Below are positions 33,486-42,962 of a DNA stretch of 64,000 nt, in pieces. The first letter of the stretch is position 1; every line of letters begins with the position of its first letter. A program made the position numbers and the translations under genes. The notes below the pieces were generated by a model, which did not search any database, was not told where the DNA came from, and was given only the letters and a program-made list of their open reading frames with translations. The stretch is from CADEFX01 sp046154585 (GTDB lineage Bacteria; Pseudomonadota; Alphaproteobacteria; Rhizobiales; Hyphomicrobiaceae): assembly GCA_046154585.1 (NCBI GenBank), contig JBJXDX010000152.1:1-64000 (forward strand), written 5' to 3'.

Positions 33486-33977
33486 ATGGCAGCCTTGGGT
33501 CAGGCCGTTAAATCACTCTTCCTTGCCGAGTTCGTCGGGGCGTTCTTCCTGACGATGCGCTACTTCTTCGCGCCGAAGAAGACGCTCAATTATCCGTTCG
33601 AGAAGGGCCCCTTGAGCCCGCGCTTCCGTGGCGAGCATGTGCTCAGGCGCTACCCCAACGGCGAGGAGCGCTGCATTGCCTGCAAGCTGTGCGAGGCGAT
33701 CTGCCCGGCGCAGGCCATTACGATCGAGGCGGGCCCGCGGCGCAACGACGGCACGCGCCGCACCACGCGCTACGACATCGACATGGTGAAGTGCATCTAC
33801 TGCGGGCTGTGCCAGGAGGCGTGCCCAGTGGATGCCATCGTCGAGGGGCCGAACTTCGAGTTTGCGACGGAGACGCGCGAGGAGCTGTACTACGACAAGG
33901 AGCGGCTGCTCGCGAACGGCGACCGCTGGGAGCGCGAGATCGCCAAGAACATGGCGCTCGATGCGCCGTATCGCTGA
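33486..33977 (+). CDS. nuoI: NADH-quinone oxidoreductase subunit I
   Basis: A 163-residue ferredoxin-like subunit with two 4Fe-4S motifs, CIACKLCEAICP and CIYCGLCQEACP, giving clusters N6a and N6b. The N-terminal amphipathic part LTMRYFFAPKKTLNYPFEKGPLSPRFRGEH is typical of alphaproteobacteria and mitochondria. ATG 33486 follows AAGGG. nuoJ begins 21 bp downstream. Confidence 0.95.
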   Translation: MAALGQAVKSLFLAEFVGAFFLTMRYFFAPKKTLNYPFEKGPLSPRFRGEHVLRRYPNGEERCIACKLCEAICPAQAITIEAGPRRNDGTRRTTRYDIDMVKCIYCGLCQEACPVDAIVEGPNFEFATETREELYYDKERLLANGDRWEREIAKNMALDAPYR

Positions 33978-33998
33978 GGGCGGCCGGGGAACGACGCG

Positions 33999-34625
33999 AT
34001 GACGCTCACGCCGCTTTTCTTCTACCTGTTTGCCTTCGTGACCGTGGCGTCAGGCTTCATGGTCATTACCGCGCGCAATCCCGTGCATGCGGTGCTCTGG
34101 CTTATCCTCGCGTTCTTCAATGCCGCGGGCCTGTTCATCCTGCTCGGCGCCGAATTCCTCGCCATGATCCTGGTGGTGGTCTACGTCGGTGCAGTGGCCG
34201 TGCTGTTCCTGTTCGTCGTCATGATGCTCGATGTCGACTTCGCGGAGCTGCGCGCGGGCTTCATCCGCAACGCGCCGCTCGGGGCCATCGTCGGCATCAT
34301 CCTGCTGATCGAGCTGATCATGGTGGTCGGCTTCCGTCTCGCCGGTCCGCTGTCCACGGCCGTCTCATCGCCGATGCCGGCCGCGGGTTCCGCCGTCACC
34401 AACACCGAGGCGCTCGGGCGCATCCTCTACACCAAGTACATCCTCCTGTTTCAGGGCGCGGGTCTGATCTTGCTGGTCGCCATGATCGGCGCCATCGTCC
34501 TGACGCTGCGGCACAAGGAAGGCGTGAAGCGCCAGTCGATCGCCGCGCAGAACGCCCGTACGCCCGCCGCTGCCATGCACACGGTGAAGGTCGCGTCCGG
34601 CACGTCGATCGTTCCGGAGCGCTGA
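33999..34625 (+). CDS. nuoJ: NADH-quinone oxidoreductase subunit J
   Basis: A 208-residue membrane subunit with five hydrophobic helices, including NPVHAVLWLILAFFNAAGLF and the conserved MILVVVYVGAVAVLFLFVVMM region with a pi-bulge-type helix. The C-terminal tail after the last helix is longer than in E. coli. GGGGAAC lies upstream of the ATG. Confidence 0.93.
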   Translation: MTLTPLFFYLFAFVTVASGFMVITARNPVHAVLWLILAFFNAAGLFILLGAEFLAMILVVVYVGAVAVLFLFVVMMLDVDFAELRAGFIRNAPLGAIVGIILLIELIMVVGFRLAGPLSTAVSSPMPAAGSAVTNTEALGRILYTKYILLFQGAGLILLVAMIGAIVLTLRHKEGVKRQSIAAQNARTPAAAMHTVKVASGTSIVPER

Positions 34626-34659
34626 GCCAGATGCCGAACCCTTCGAGAGACGTGCCGCG

Positions 34660-34968
34660 ATGACGATCGGACTGAGCCATTATCTGACCGTCGGGGCCGT
34701 GCTGTTCACGCTCGGCATCTTCGGCATCTTCCTCAACCGCAAGAACGTCATCGTCATATTGATGTCGATCGAGCTGATGCTCCTGGCCGTGAATATCAAT
34801 CTCGTGGCGTTCTCACATTTCCTGGGCGATCTCGTGGGGCAGGTGTTCGCGCTGTTCGTGCTGACGGTGGCCGCGGGCGAGGCGGCCATCGGGCTCGCCA
34901 TCGTCGTCGTGTACTTCCGGAACCGCGGCTCCATCGCGGTCGAGGACATCAATATGATGAAGGGCTAG
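34660..34968 (+). CDS. nuoK: NADH-quinone oxidoreductase subunit K
   Basis: A 102-residue three-helix antiporter-like subunit. Conserved Glu residues sit in SIELMLLAVNINLVAFS and VAAGEAAIGLAIVVVYFR, as expected of NuoK proton-channel residues. The start ATG is at 34660, and nuoL begins 9 bp after its stop. Confidence 0.95.
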   Translation: MTIGLSHYLTVGAVLFTLGIFGIFLNRKNVIVILMSIELMLLAVNINLVAFSHFLGDLVGQVFALFVLTVAAGEAAIGLAIVVVYFRNRGSIAVEDINMMKG

Positions 34969-34977
34969 AGCAGGCCG

Positions 34978-36927
34978 ATGATTTATCAAGCCATCGTCTT
35001 CCTGCCGATCCTGGGCGCGCTCATCGCCGGCTTCTTCGGCCGGTTCATGGGGCCGCGGCCGGCGGAGCTCGTGACGTCCGGATTTCTCGTCGTCACGGCC
35101 ATTCTGTCCTGGATCGCGTTCTGGCAGGTCGGCATCGGGCACGAGACCACCAAGATCAACCTACTGCGCTGGGTCACGTCGGGGGATCTCGACGTGTCGT
35201 GGTCGATCCGCGTCGACACGCTGACGGCCGTGATGCTGGTGGTCGTGACGACGGTGTCGGCGATCGTGCACGTCTACTCCATCGGCTACATGCACGAGGA
35301 TCCGCATCGTCCGCGCTTCTTCGCCTTTCTCTCGCTCTTCACCTTCGCCATGCTGATGCTGGTGACGGCGGACAATTTCCTGCAACTTTTCTTCGGTTGG
35401 GAAGGCGTGGGCCTCGCATCCTATCTGCTGATCGGGTTCTGGTATCACGAGCCCGAGGCCAACGCGGCGGCCATCAAGGCGTTCATCGTCAATCGCATCG
35501 GCGATTTCGGGTTTGCGCTCGGCATCTTCGGGATATTTGCCATCTTCAACACCATCAGCTTCGATCGCGTGTTTGCGGATGCGCCGGCCATGGCCGGCAA
35601 GTCGATGGAGTTTCTGGGCTACCAGGTCGATATCCTGACCTGCCTCTGTCTGCTGCTGTTCGTCGGCGCCATGGGCAAGTCGGCGCAGTTCCTGCTGCAC
35701 ACGTGGCTTCCGGACGCCATGGAAGGCCCGACGCCGGTGTCCGCCCTCATCCATGCGGCGACCATGGTGACGGCCGGCGTGTTCATGGTAGCGCGCCTGT
35801 CGCCGCTGTTCGAATATGCGCCGTTCGCCTTGCAGGTCGTGACGCTGGTGGGCGCTGTGACGGCATTCTTTGCCGCCACCGTCGGTCTCGTGCAGAACGA
35901 CATAAAGCGCGTGGTCGCCTATTCGACGTGCTCGCAGCTCGGCTACATGTTCGTCGCGTGCGGTGTCGGCGCGTATGGTGCTGGCATCTTTCACCTCTTC
36001 ACGCATGCGTTCTTCAAGGCGCTGCTGTTCCTGGGCTCGGGCTCGGTCATCCACGCGATGCATCACGAGCAGGACATGCGCAACATGGGCGGCCTCAAGG
36101 ACAAGATCGTCCTCACCTACGCCATGATGCTGATCGGCACCTTGTCACTCACGGGCGTCGGCATTCCGCATCTGGCGGGCTTCGCCGGCTTCCATTCCAA
36201 GGACGCCATCATCGAGGCCTCATACGCCGCGCACACGCCGGGCAACTACGCGTTCTGGTTGCTGGTGGTCGCGGCCTTCATGACGTCGTTCTATTCCTGG
36301 CGCCTGATCCACCTGACGTTCCATGGACAGAGCCGCGCGGACCACCACACCTACGACCACGCGCATGAAAGCCCGCCGGTGATGATGGTGCCGCTCTATG
36401 TGCTGGCGATCGGATCGGTGCTGGCCGGCGTGGTGTTCTCGTCGCTGTTCATCGGCGGCGGCTACAAGGAGTTCTGGGTCAAGGCGCTGGTGGAAGGCCC
36501 GCACAATCACATCATGCATGCGATGCACGAGGTGCCCGAGTGGGTCTACTGGGCGCCGTTCGTGGCCATGCTGGCGGGCTTTGGCCTCGCCTGGCTCTAC
36601 TACATCCAGGCGCCGTGGCTGCCGGATGCGACCGCAAAGGCGTTCCGGCCGCTGTACCTGTTCCTGCTCAATAAATGGTATTTCGACGAGCTGTACGAGT
36701 GGCTGTTCGTGCGGCCGGCGATGGCCATCGGGCGCACGCTGTGGAAGCGCGGTGACGGCGCCGCTATCGACGGCATCATCGACGGCACGGCGGGCGGCGT
36801 GACCCAGGTGACGCAGCGTGTGGTGCGGCTGCAGTCCGGCTATGTCTATCACTACGCCTTCGCCATGCTGATCGGGCTGGCAGCGCTGGTCACGTGGTTC
36901 ATGTTCGGCGGCGGAGGCGTGCGATGA
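34978..36927 (+). CDS. nuoL: NADH-quinone oxidoreductase subunit L
   Basis: A 649-residue proton-pumping, antiporter-like subunit with about 16 membrane helices. Conserved features: FFGWEGVGLASYLLIGFWY (Glu), GAMGKSAQFLLHTWLPDAMEGPTPVSALIHAATMVTAG (Lys and Pro), then DIKRVVAYSTCSQLGYM and HAFFKALLFLGSGSVIH. The long C-terminal lateral helix is present. The stop overlaps nuoM start as ATGA at 36924-36927. Confidence 0.95.
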   Translation: MIYQAIVFLPILGALIAGFFGRFMGPRPAELVTSGFLVVTAILSWIAFWQVGIGHETTKINLLRWVTSGDLDVSWSIRVDTLTAVMLVVVTTVSAIVHVYSIGYMHEDPHRPRFFAFLSLFTFAMLMLVTADNFLQLFFGWEGVGLASYLLIGFWYHEPEANAAAIKAFIVNRIGDFGFALGIFGIFAIFNTISFDRVFADAPAMAGKSMEFLGYQVDILTCLCLLLFVGAMGKSAQFLLHTWLPDAMEGPTPVSALIHAATMVTAGVFMVARLSPLFEYAPFALQVVTLVGAVTAFFAATVGLVQNDIKRVVAYSTCSQLGYMFVACGVGAYGAGIFHLFTHAFFKALLFLGSGSVIHAMHHEQDMRNMGGLKDKIVLTYAMMLIGTLSLTGVGIPHLAGFAGFHSKDAIIEASYAAHTPGNYAFWLLVVAAFMTSFYSWRLIHLTFHGQSRADHHTYDHAHESPPVMMVPLYVLAIGSVLAGVVFSSLFIGGGYKEFWVKALVEGPHNHIMHAMHEVPEWVYWAPFVAMLAGFGLAWLYYIQAPWLPDATAKAFRPLYLFLLNKWYFDELYEWLFVRPAMAIGRTLWKRGDGAAIDGIIDGTAGGVTQVTQRVVRLQSGYVYHYAFAMLIGLAALVTWFMFGGGGVR

Positions 36928-38429
36928 CCCTCGCCGGCGGCAACCTGCTTTCGCTCGTCACGTTCCTGCCTTCGATCGCGGCGCTCATCATCGCGTTCCA
37001 GAATGCGGAGGCGAAGAACAACGCCCGCTGGATCGCGCTCTGGGGAACGCTGATCACCTTCCTGGTGTCGCTGCTGATCTGGTGGAATTTCGACACGTCG
37101 AACTCCGGATTCCAGTTCGTCGAGGAACGGGCCTGGCTCGGGCCCATCAAGTACAAGATGGGCGTCGACGGCATCTCCATGCTGTTCGTGATTCTGACGA
37201 CGTTCCTGATGCCGCTGTGCATCCTGGCGAGCTGGGAGTCCGTCGAGGAGCGCGTCAAGGAATACATGATCGCGTTCCTGCTGCTCGAGACGCTGATGAT
37301 CGGCGTCTTCTGCGCGCTCGATATCGTGCTGTTCGATCTGTTCTTCGAGGGCGGCCTCATCCCGATGTTCCTCATCATCGGTGTGTGGGGCGGGCCGCGC
37401 CGCGTGTACGCGAGCTTCAAATTCTTCCTCTATACGCTGCTCGGCAGCGTGCTGATGCTTCTGGCCATCATGATGATGTACTGGCACTCGGGCACGACCG
37501 ACATCCCGACGCTGATGACGACATCGTTCCCCGCCGGCATGCAGTGGTGGCTGTGGATCGCGTTCTTCGCCTCCTTCGCGGTTAAGATGCCGATGTGGCC
37601 TGTGCACACGTGGCTGCCCGACGCGCACGTCGAGGCGCCGACGGCAGGTTCCGTGATCCTCGCGGCCATCCTGCTGAAGATGGGCGGCTACGGCTTCCTG
37701 CGCTTCTCAGTGCCGATGTTCCCGCTGGCGAGCCAGGAGCTCGCGCCCTTCGTGTTCGTGCTGTCGGTGGTGGCGATCATCTACACCTCGCTCGTGGCGC
37801 TGGCGCAGGAGGACTTGAAGAAGCTGATCGCCTACTCGTCCGTGGCGCATATGGGTTACGTGACGATGGGCATTTTCACGTTCACGAACCAGGGGGTCGA
37901 CGGCGCCATCTTCCAGATGCTGTCGCACGGCATCGTGTCGGCGGCGCTGTTCCTGTGCGTGGGCGTCGTCTACGACCGCATGCACACGCGCCAAATCGAT
38001 GCCTACGGCGGGCTCGTCAACCGCATGCCGGTGTACGCCTTCTGCTTCATGATCTTCACGATGGCCAATGTCGGGCTGCCGGGCACGAGCGGGTTCATCG
38101 GCGAGTTCCTGACGCTGATCGGCGCGTTCAAGGTCAACACGTGGCTGGCGTTGTTCGCTACCAGCGGCGTCGTGCTGTCGGCGGCCTATGCGCTCTGGCT
38201 TTACCGGCGCGTGATGTTCGGCGTGCTGGAGAAGCCGAGTCTCAGAGCCATCGCCGATATGGGACCGCGCGAGATTGCGGTCATGGCACCACTCGTCATT
38301 CTGACGATCTTCTTCGGCTTCTACCCGGCGCCCATTCTCGATGTCACGGCGACGTCGGTGAAGAAGCTGGTTGCCAACTATGAGGCCGCCGTGAAGACGG
38401 CGAAACAGGCCGCTGCGCCGGCGCGCTGA
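36924..38429 (+). CDS. nuoM: NADH-quinone oxidoreductase subunit M
   Basis: A 501-residue antiporter-like complex I subunit. FFEGGLIPMFLIIGVWGG contains the conserved Glu; FAVKMPMWPVHTWLPDAHVEAPTAGSVILA the Lys; and DLKKLIAYSSVAHMGYV and LSHGIVSAALFL follow. ATG 36924 shares four bases with the nuoL stop. Confidence 0.95.
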   Translation: MTLAGGNLLSLVTFLPSIAALIIAFQNAEAKNNARWIALWGTLITFLVSLLIWWNFDTSNSGFQFVEERAWLGPIKYKMGVDGISMLFVILTTFLMPLCILASWESVEERVKEYMIAFLLLETLMIGVFCALDIVLFDLFFEGGLIPMFLIIGVWGGPRRVYASFKFFLYTLLGSVLMLLAIMMMYWHSGTTDIPTLMTTSFPAGMQWWLWIAFFASFAVKMPMWPVHTWLPDAHVEAPTAGSVILAAILLKMGGYGFLRFSVPMFPLASQELAPFVFVLSVVAIIYTSLVALAQEDLKKLIAYSSVAHMGYVTMGIFTFTNQGVDGAIFQMLSHGIVSAALFLCVGVVYDRMHTRQIDAYGGLVNRMPVYAFCFMIFTMANVGLPGTSGFIGEFLTLIGAFKVNTWLALFATSGVVLSAAYALWLYRRVMFGVLEKPSLRAIADMGPREIAVMAPLVILTIFFGFYPAPILDVTATSVKKLVANYEAAVKTAKQAAAPAR

Positions 38430-38446
38430 GGCAGGGAACGCACGTG

Positions 38447-39889
38447 ATGATAGACCTTGGCGGCTTTGCTCCTCTCCTGCCCGAGATCATCCTCGCGGTC
38501 GCGGCCATGGCCGTGCTCATGTACGGCGTCTTTACGCCCGAGACCGAGGCCAACGCCCAGACGGCAGGATGGCTCTCGGTCGCAGTGCTGGTTGTCGCCA
38601 TGCTGGCCGTCATGTGGCAGCCGCACGATGGCGCCTTTTTCGAAGGCACCTTTGTCGTCGATTCCTTTGCGCGCTTCATGAAGGTGCTGATGTTGATCGG
38701 CGGCGCCGCCACACTGGTGCTGGCCTTCAACGAATTCAGCGATCGCAAGACGCTCAAGTTCGAGTATCCCGTCCTCATCCTGCTGGCGACCACCGGCATG
38801 ATGACGATGATCTCGGCCGGCGATCTCATCACGCTTTACCTGGGACTGGAGCTGCAGAGCCTCGCGCTCTATGTGGTTGCCGCCTTCCGCCGCGACGACG
38901 TGCGGTCGAGCGAAGCGGGGCTGAAATACTTTGTGCTGGGTGCGCTGTCGTCGGGCATGCTGTTGTACGGTGCCTCCCTGATCTACGGCTTTGCCGGCTC
39001 GACCGGGTTTGCAGCGATCGCCAAGGCTGCGGCGGCACCCGGCGCTGCTCAGAACCTGCTGCTGATCTTCGGCCTCGTATTTTTGCTCGTTGGCATCGCG
39101 TTCAAGATCTCGGCGGTGCCCTTCCATATGTGGACGCCCGACGTCTACGAAGGCGCGCCGACACCGGTAACGGCGTTTTTCGCTGCCGCGCCCAAGGTCG
39201 CGGCGATGGCATTGCTGGTGCGGGTGTCCGTGACCGCCTTTCCTGGCATCAAGCCGCAGTGGCAGCAGATCATGGTGTTCCTCGCCGTTGCGTCGATGGT
39301 GCTGGGCGCCTTCGCGGCGATCGGCCAGACGAACATCAAGCGCCTGATGGCGTACTCGTCGATTGCCAACGTCGGCTATGCACTGATCGGTCTTGCAGCC
39401 GGGACGGCCGAGGGCACCCAGGGCGTCCTGATCTACATGGCGATCTATGTCGTGATGACGGTCGGCGCGTTCGCCTGCATCCTGTCGATGCGCCGCAGCG
39501 ACGGCGCCATCGAGGACATATCAGCTCTGTCGGGGCTGGCTCAGACGAACTTGCCCATGGCGTTTGCGCTAGCGGTGTTCATGTTCTCGCTGGCCGGCAT
39601 TCCGCCGCTCGCCGGGTTCTGGGCTAAGTTCTACGTGTTCCTGCCGGCCATCCAGGCCGGGTTCTATACGCTGGCCGTCATCGGTGTCGTCGCCAGCGTG
39701 GTCGGCGCCTACTACTATCTGCGCATCGTCAAGATCATGTTCTTCGATGACCCTGCAGAGAAGCTTCTGCCTCCGCGCATGACGGAAGGCGTGGTGATGG
39801 CGCTGACGGCGCTGCTGGTGCTGTTCTATGTCGTGTGGCCGGGTCCGCTGGTTGACGCCGCGGCGGCAGCGGCGAAGTCGTTGTATTGA
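38447..39889 (+). CDS. nuoN: NADH-quinone oxidoreductase subunit N
   Basis: A 480-residue antiporter-like subunit. Blocks include LITLYLGLELQSLALYVVAA, FKISAVPFHMWTPDVYEGAPTPVTAFFA and NIKRLMAYSSIANVGYALIG. The start may be GTG 38444 or ATG 38447, which are adjacent codons in the same frame; AGGGAACG lies upstream. It is the last nuo gene here, and birA begins 6 bp after its stop, so birA is probably expressed from the same transcript. Confidence 0.95.
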   Translation: MIDLGGFAPLLPEIILAVAAMAVLMYGVFTPETEANAQTAGWLSVAVLVVAMLAVMWQPHDGAFFEGTFVVDSFARFMKVLMLIGGAATLVLAFNEFSDRKTLKFEYPVLILLATTGMMTMISAGDLITLYLGLELQSLALYVVAAFRRDDVRSSEAGLKYFVLGALSSGMLLYGASLIYGFAGSTGFAAIAKAAAAPGAAQNLLLIFGLVFLLVGIAFKISAVPFHMWTPDVYEGAPTPVTAFFAAAPKVAAMALLVRVSVTAFPGIKPQWQQIMVFLAVASMVLGAFAAIGQTNIKRLMAYSSIANVGYALIGLAAGTAEGTQGVLIYMAIYVVMTVGAFACILSMRRSDGAIEDISALSGLAQTNLPMAFALAVFMFSLAGIPPLAGFWAKFYVFLPAIQAGFYTLAVIGVVASVVGAYYYLRIVKIMFFDDPAEKLLPPRMTEGVVMALTALLVLFYVVWPGPLVDAAAAAAKSLY

Positions 39890-39895
39890 GGTTGG

Positions 39896-40672
39896 ATGGC
39901 CGACGCTCCATCACACGCAACCCCCTCCACGGCCGTCGTTGTTTTCGGCCAAATCGACTCGACCAACAGTGAAGCAATGCGCCGCGCCGGCTCGGGTGAG
40001 ATGGGTTCCCTGTGGATCCGCGCCGAGGTGCAGAGCCGTGGACGTGGCCGCTCGGGCCGGAGCTGGACGTCGGCGCCCGGCAATCTTTACGCCACCCTTC
40101 TGTTCGCGCCCGGATGTCTGATCTCCGATGTGCACCAGCTTTCGCTGCTGGCGGGTGTTGCCACTTACGACGCCATTCGCGCCATGGCTGGCGGCAGCGT
40201 CGCGGGCTTGCGCCTCAAATGGCCCAACGATGTGCTGATCCATTCGGCCAAAGTGGCGGGAATCCTGGCTGAAAGTAGTGTTGGACAGGGTGGCGAACTG
40301 CTGGCAATGGTGGGCGTCGGCATCAATCTTGCGAACGCGCCTGCCGACGCTGATCGTACCACGACGCACCTGGCGGACCATGGGGTCAGCACTGTTCCCG
40401 CAACGGCTCTGGATGAACTCGACAAGGCCATGTGGCACTGGCTCGGTATCTGGGATCGCGGCCGCAACTTTGCCGAGATTCGTGCGGCATGGCTGGAGCG
40501 GGCCGGATCCGTCGGTGAGATGCTGGCAATCAACGCGGCCGAGGGGCGTGTCGAAGGCCGCTTCGTGGGTCTCGACGCCGATGGATCGTTGTTGCTGAGA
40601 GACGCTGGGGGCCGCGAGCGTCGTTTTCTATTCGGGGACGTTTCCGTGATGGCGGGCGCGGCCCGTACGTGA
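39896..40672 (+). CDS. birA: Biotin-[acetyl-CoA-carboxylase] ligase
   Basis: A 258-residue class I biotin protein ligase that activates biotin as biotinyl-AMP and attaches it to carboxylases. IDSTNSEAMRR, RGRGRSGRSWTSAPGNLYATLLF (the biotin/AMP loop) and LKWPNDVLI with KVAGILAES are clear. The N-terminal DNA-binding domain of E. coli BirA is missing, so it is not a repressor. It overlaps rnj as GTGA at 40669-40672. Confidence 0.92.
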   Translation: MADAPSHATPSTAVVVFGQIDSTNSEAMRRAGSGEMGSLWIRAEVQSRGRGRSGRSWTSAPGNLYATLLFAPGCLISDVHQLSLLAGVATYDAIRAMAGGSVAGLRLKWPNDVLIHSAKVAGILAESSVGQGGELLAMVGVGINLANAPADADRTTTHLADHGVSTVPATALDELDKAMWHWLGIWDRGRNFAEIRAAWLERAGSVGEMLAINAAEGRVEGRFVGLDADGSLLLRDAGGRERRFLFGDVSVMAGAART

Positions 40673-42390
40673 GACATCAGATGGCCGACGGCGACGCCAA
40701 CGCACGCAGAAGAAAAGGCCGCGAGTCCCTCGTCTTTCTCGCGTTGGGCGGGCTCGGCGAGATCGGGATGAACTGCTACCTGTACGGCCAAGGCGCCGAG
40801 GACAGCCGGACGTGGTTGATGGTGGATCTGGGCATCACCTTCCCCGAAGGCGAGTTCGATCCGGGTGTCGACGTCATCCTTCCCGACCTGAAGTTCATCG
40901 AGGAGAGAGCCAGCGATCTCGCAGGCCTCGTGCTGACGCACGCCCACGAGGATCATTTCGGCGCCGTCATCGAGCTGTGGCCGAGGCTGAAGGTTCCGAT
41001 CTATGCGACGCCGTTCACGGCGGCTTTGTTGAGGGCGAAGCTGTCCGAGTTCGGTGGCAAGAGCGAGCTGCCCATCCGCGAGATCGCAATGGGCGCGCGG
41101 TTCAAGGTCGGTGCGTTCGACCTGGAGTTCGTGACGATGGCGCACTCGATCCCTGAGCCCAATGGGCTCATCATCCGCACAGGCCACGGCACCTTGTTCC
41201 ACACCGGCGACTGGAAGCTCGAGGAGCGGCCGGTGCTTGGGCCCCGTGCCGACGAGGCCAAGATCGAAGCGCTGGGGCGCGATCCCGTGCTGGCGCTGGT
41301 GTGCGACTCCACCAACGCGTTTCGCGATGGCCGCTCGCCGTCCGAGAGCCAGGTCGCAGCGTCGCTCACCGACATCATCAAGAGCGGCAAGCGGGTCGTG
41401 GCTGTCACGACATTTGCGTCCAACGTCGGGCGCATCAAGGCGGTGGCCGATGCCGCGCGCGCGATGGGCCGCGATCTTGTGGTGGCAGGGCGTGCCATGC
41501 ACCGGATCATCCAGGTCGCCAAGGACACGGGATACCTGCCGCCGAATTTTCGTTACTTCGACCAGCAGCAATTCTCCGACATCTCGCCCGACAGAGTGCT
41601 GGTGCTGCTGACGGGGAGCCAGGGTGAGCCGCGCGCGGCCCTGGCGCGCATCGCCGAGAACGAGCATCCGAGCATCTCGCTGGGCAAGGGCGATCTCGTC
41701 ATCTTCTCTTCGCGCACGATCCCGGGCAACGAGAAGAGCGTCGGACGCATCCAGAACGCGCTGGCGCGCATGGGCTGCGACGTGGTGACCGACGACAAGG
41801 CGCTCGTGCACGTGACGGGCCACCCGCGGCGCGAAGAGCTGAAGCAGATGTATGCCTGGGTGAAGCCGCAGGTTGCCATCCCTATGCACGGGGAGATGCG
41901 GCATCTGAAGGAGCACGCCCAGCTTGCCCGGGAGGCGGGCGTTCCGCGCGTGCTCACCCCCATCAACGGCGAAATCGTGGAGCTGGCCCCGGGGCCCGCC
42001 GCGATCATCGACGAAGCCCCCGTGGGCCGGCTGTTTCGCGATGGGCGACTGCTGGTGTCGGCAGCGGATGGACCCGTGCGCGACCGGCGCAAGCTGTCGT
42101 TCGTCGGCATGGTGATGGTATCGCTCGTCCTGTCACGGCGCGGGGAGTTGATGTCGGATCCCATCGTGTCACTCGACGGGGTGCCGGCCGAGACCGGCCG
42201 CCGCCGCGCCATGGAGGACGTCGTCCTCGATGCGGTGGAGGGCACCATCGACAGCATCCCGCCGCAACGCCGCCGCGATCCCGAGGTGGTGCGCGAAGCC
42301 GTGCGCCGGGCGGTGCGCTCCGCGGTCGATGACCACTGGGGCAAGAAGCCCATTGCCAAGGTGCACGTCTCAGTGGTGGATGTGCGCTAG
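40669..42390 (+). CDS. rnj: Ribonuclease J
   Basis: A 573-residue metallo-beta-lactamase/beta-CASP ribonuclease with 5'-exo- and endonuclease activity on RNA. FLALGGLGEIGMNCYLY opens the fold; the metal motif LTHAHEDHFGAV is present, then MAHSIPEPNGLIIRTGHGTLFHTGDWKLE. The beta-CASP part has VALVCDSTN-type text (LALVCDSTNAF), and VTGHPRREELKQMYAWVKPQVAIPMHGE. The GTG at 40669 overlaps the birA stop; ATG 40681 is an alternative start. The stop codon overlaps a dispersed repeat. Confidence 0.92.
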   Translation: MRHQMADGDANARRRKGRESLVFLALGGLGEIGMNCYLYGQGAEDSRTWLMVDLGITFPEGEFDPGVDVILPDLKFIEERASDLAGLVLTHAHEDHFGAVIELWPRLKVPIYATPFTAALLRAKLSEFGGKSELPIREIAMGARFKVGAFDLEFVTMAHSIPEPNGLIIRTGHGTLFHTGDWKLEERPVLGPRADEAKIEALGRDPVLALVCDSTNAFRDGRSPSESQVAASLTDIIKSGKRVVAVTTFASNVGRIKAVADAARAMGRDLVVAGRAMHRIIQVAKDTGYLPPNFRYFDQQQFSDISPDRVLVLLTGSQGEPRAALARIAENEHPSISLGKGDLVIFSSRTIPGNEKSVGRIQNALARMGCDVVTDDKALVHVTGHPRREELKQMYAWVKPQVAIPMHGEMRHLKEHAQLAREAGVPRVLTPINGEIVELAPGPAAIIDEAPVGRLFRDGRLLVSAADGPVRDRRKLSFVGMVMVSLVLSRRGELMSDPIVSLDGVPAETGRRRAMEDVVLDAVEGTIDSIPPQRRRDPEVVREAVRRAVRSAVDDHWGKKPIAKVHVSVVDVR

Positions 42391-42497
42391 AGCGCGATCG
42401 TTTCGCACTCTAAACTAATGAAGAAGAGCAGGATTTACGTTTCGGCCGAGGCGCCTCATGTGAGGTGAGGTGGTTCCAACCGAAACGATCCTGCTCT
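42389..42497. repeat. Composite dispersed repeat behind rnj
   Basis: Three copies of one unit occur: AGAGCGCGATCGTTTCG (42389-42405), AGAGCAGGATTTACGTTTCGG (42425-42445), and an inverted copy CGAAACGATCCTGCTCT (42481-42497). The outer two make imperfect terminal inverted repeats. The same unit is at 25544-25580. The first base pair lies in the rnj stop codon. The repeat fills most of the gap before the epimerase gene. Confidence 0.7.
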
Positions 42498-42557
42498 AAA
42501 GCAGGTTTCGCTGCCATCTGGGTCACGGGAGCGGAGTGGCCCGCAATGGAGGTCCTC

Positions 42558-42962
42558 ATGCTTGGCCGTCTCAATCACGTGGCGATTGCCGTGCGCGACA
42601 TGGACAGCGCGGTTGAGGTCTATCGCACCACGCTGGGCGGCACCACGTCCGAGAAAGTGGCGCAGCCGGCGCATGGCGTGTCCACGGTGTTCGTGACGCT
42701 ACCCAACACCAAGATCGAGTTGCTCGAGCCGCTGGGTGACAACTCGCCCATCACCAAGTTTCTGGAGCGCAATCCGGACGGAGGTATTCATCACATCTGC
42801 TACGAGGTGGAGGACATCATCGCGGCGCGCGACCGGCTGGCGGCGCAAGGCGCGCGCGTTCTGGGCGACGGCCAGCCGAAGATCGGCGCACACGGCAAGC
42901 CGGTGCTGTTCCTGCATCCCAAAGACTTCTGCGGCACCTTAGTCGAGCTCGAGCAGGCATGA
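42558..42962 (+). CDS. mce: Methylmalonyl-CoA epimerase
   Basis: A 134-residue VOC-superfamily protein that interconverts (R)- and (S)-methylmalonyl-CoA on the propionate route. LGRLNHVAIAVRDMD, AQPAHGVSTVFVTLPNTKIELLEPLG, GGIHHICYEVEDI and FLHPKDFCGTLVELEQ include the metal ligands (His, Gln-region His, Glu). I chose ATG 42558, five bases after GGAGG; ATG 42546 is in frame. The stop overlaps the DUF1467 start. Confidence 0.93.
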   Translation: MLGRLNHVAIAVRDMDSAVEVYRTTLGGTTSEKVAQPAHGVSTVFVTLPNTKIELLEPLGDNSPITKFLERNPDGGIHHICYEVEDIIAARDRLAAQGARVLGDGQPKIGAHGKPVLFLHPKDFCGTLVELEQA

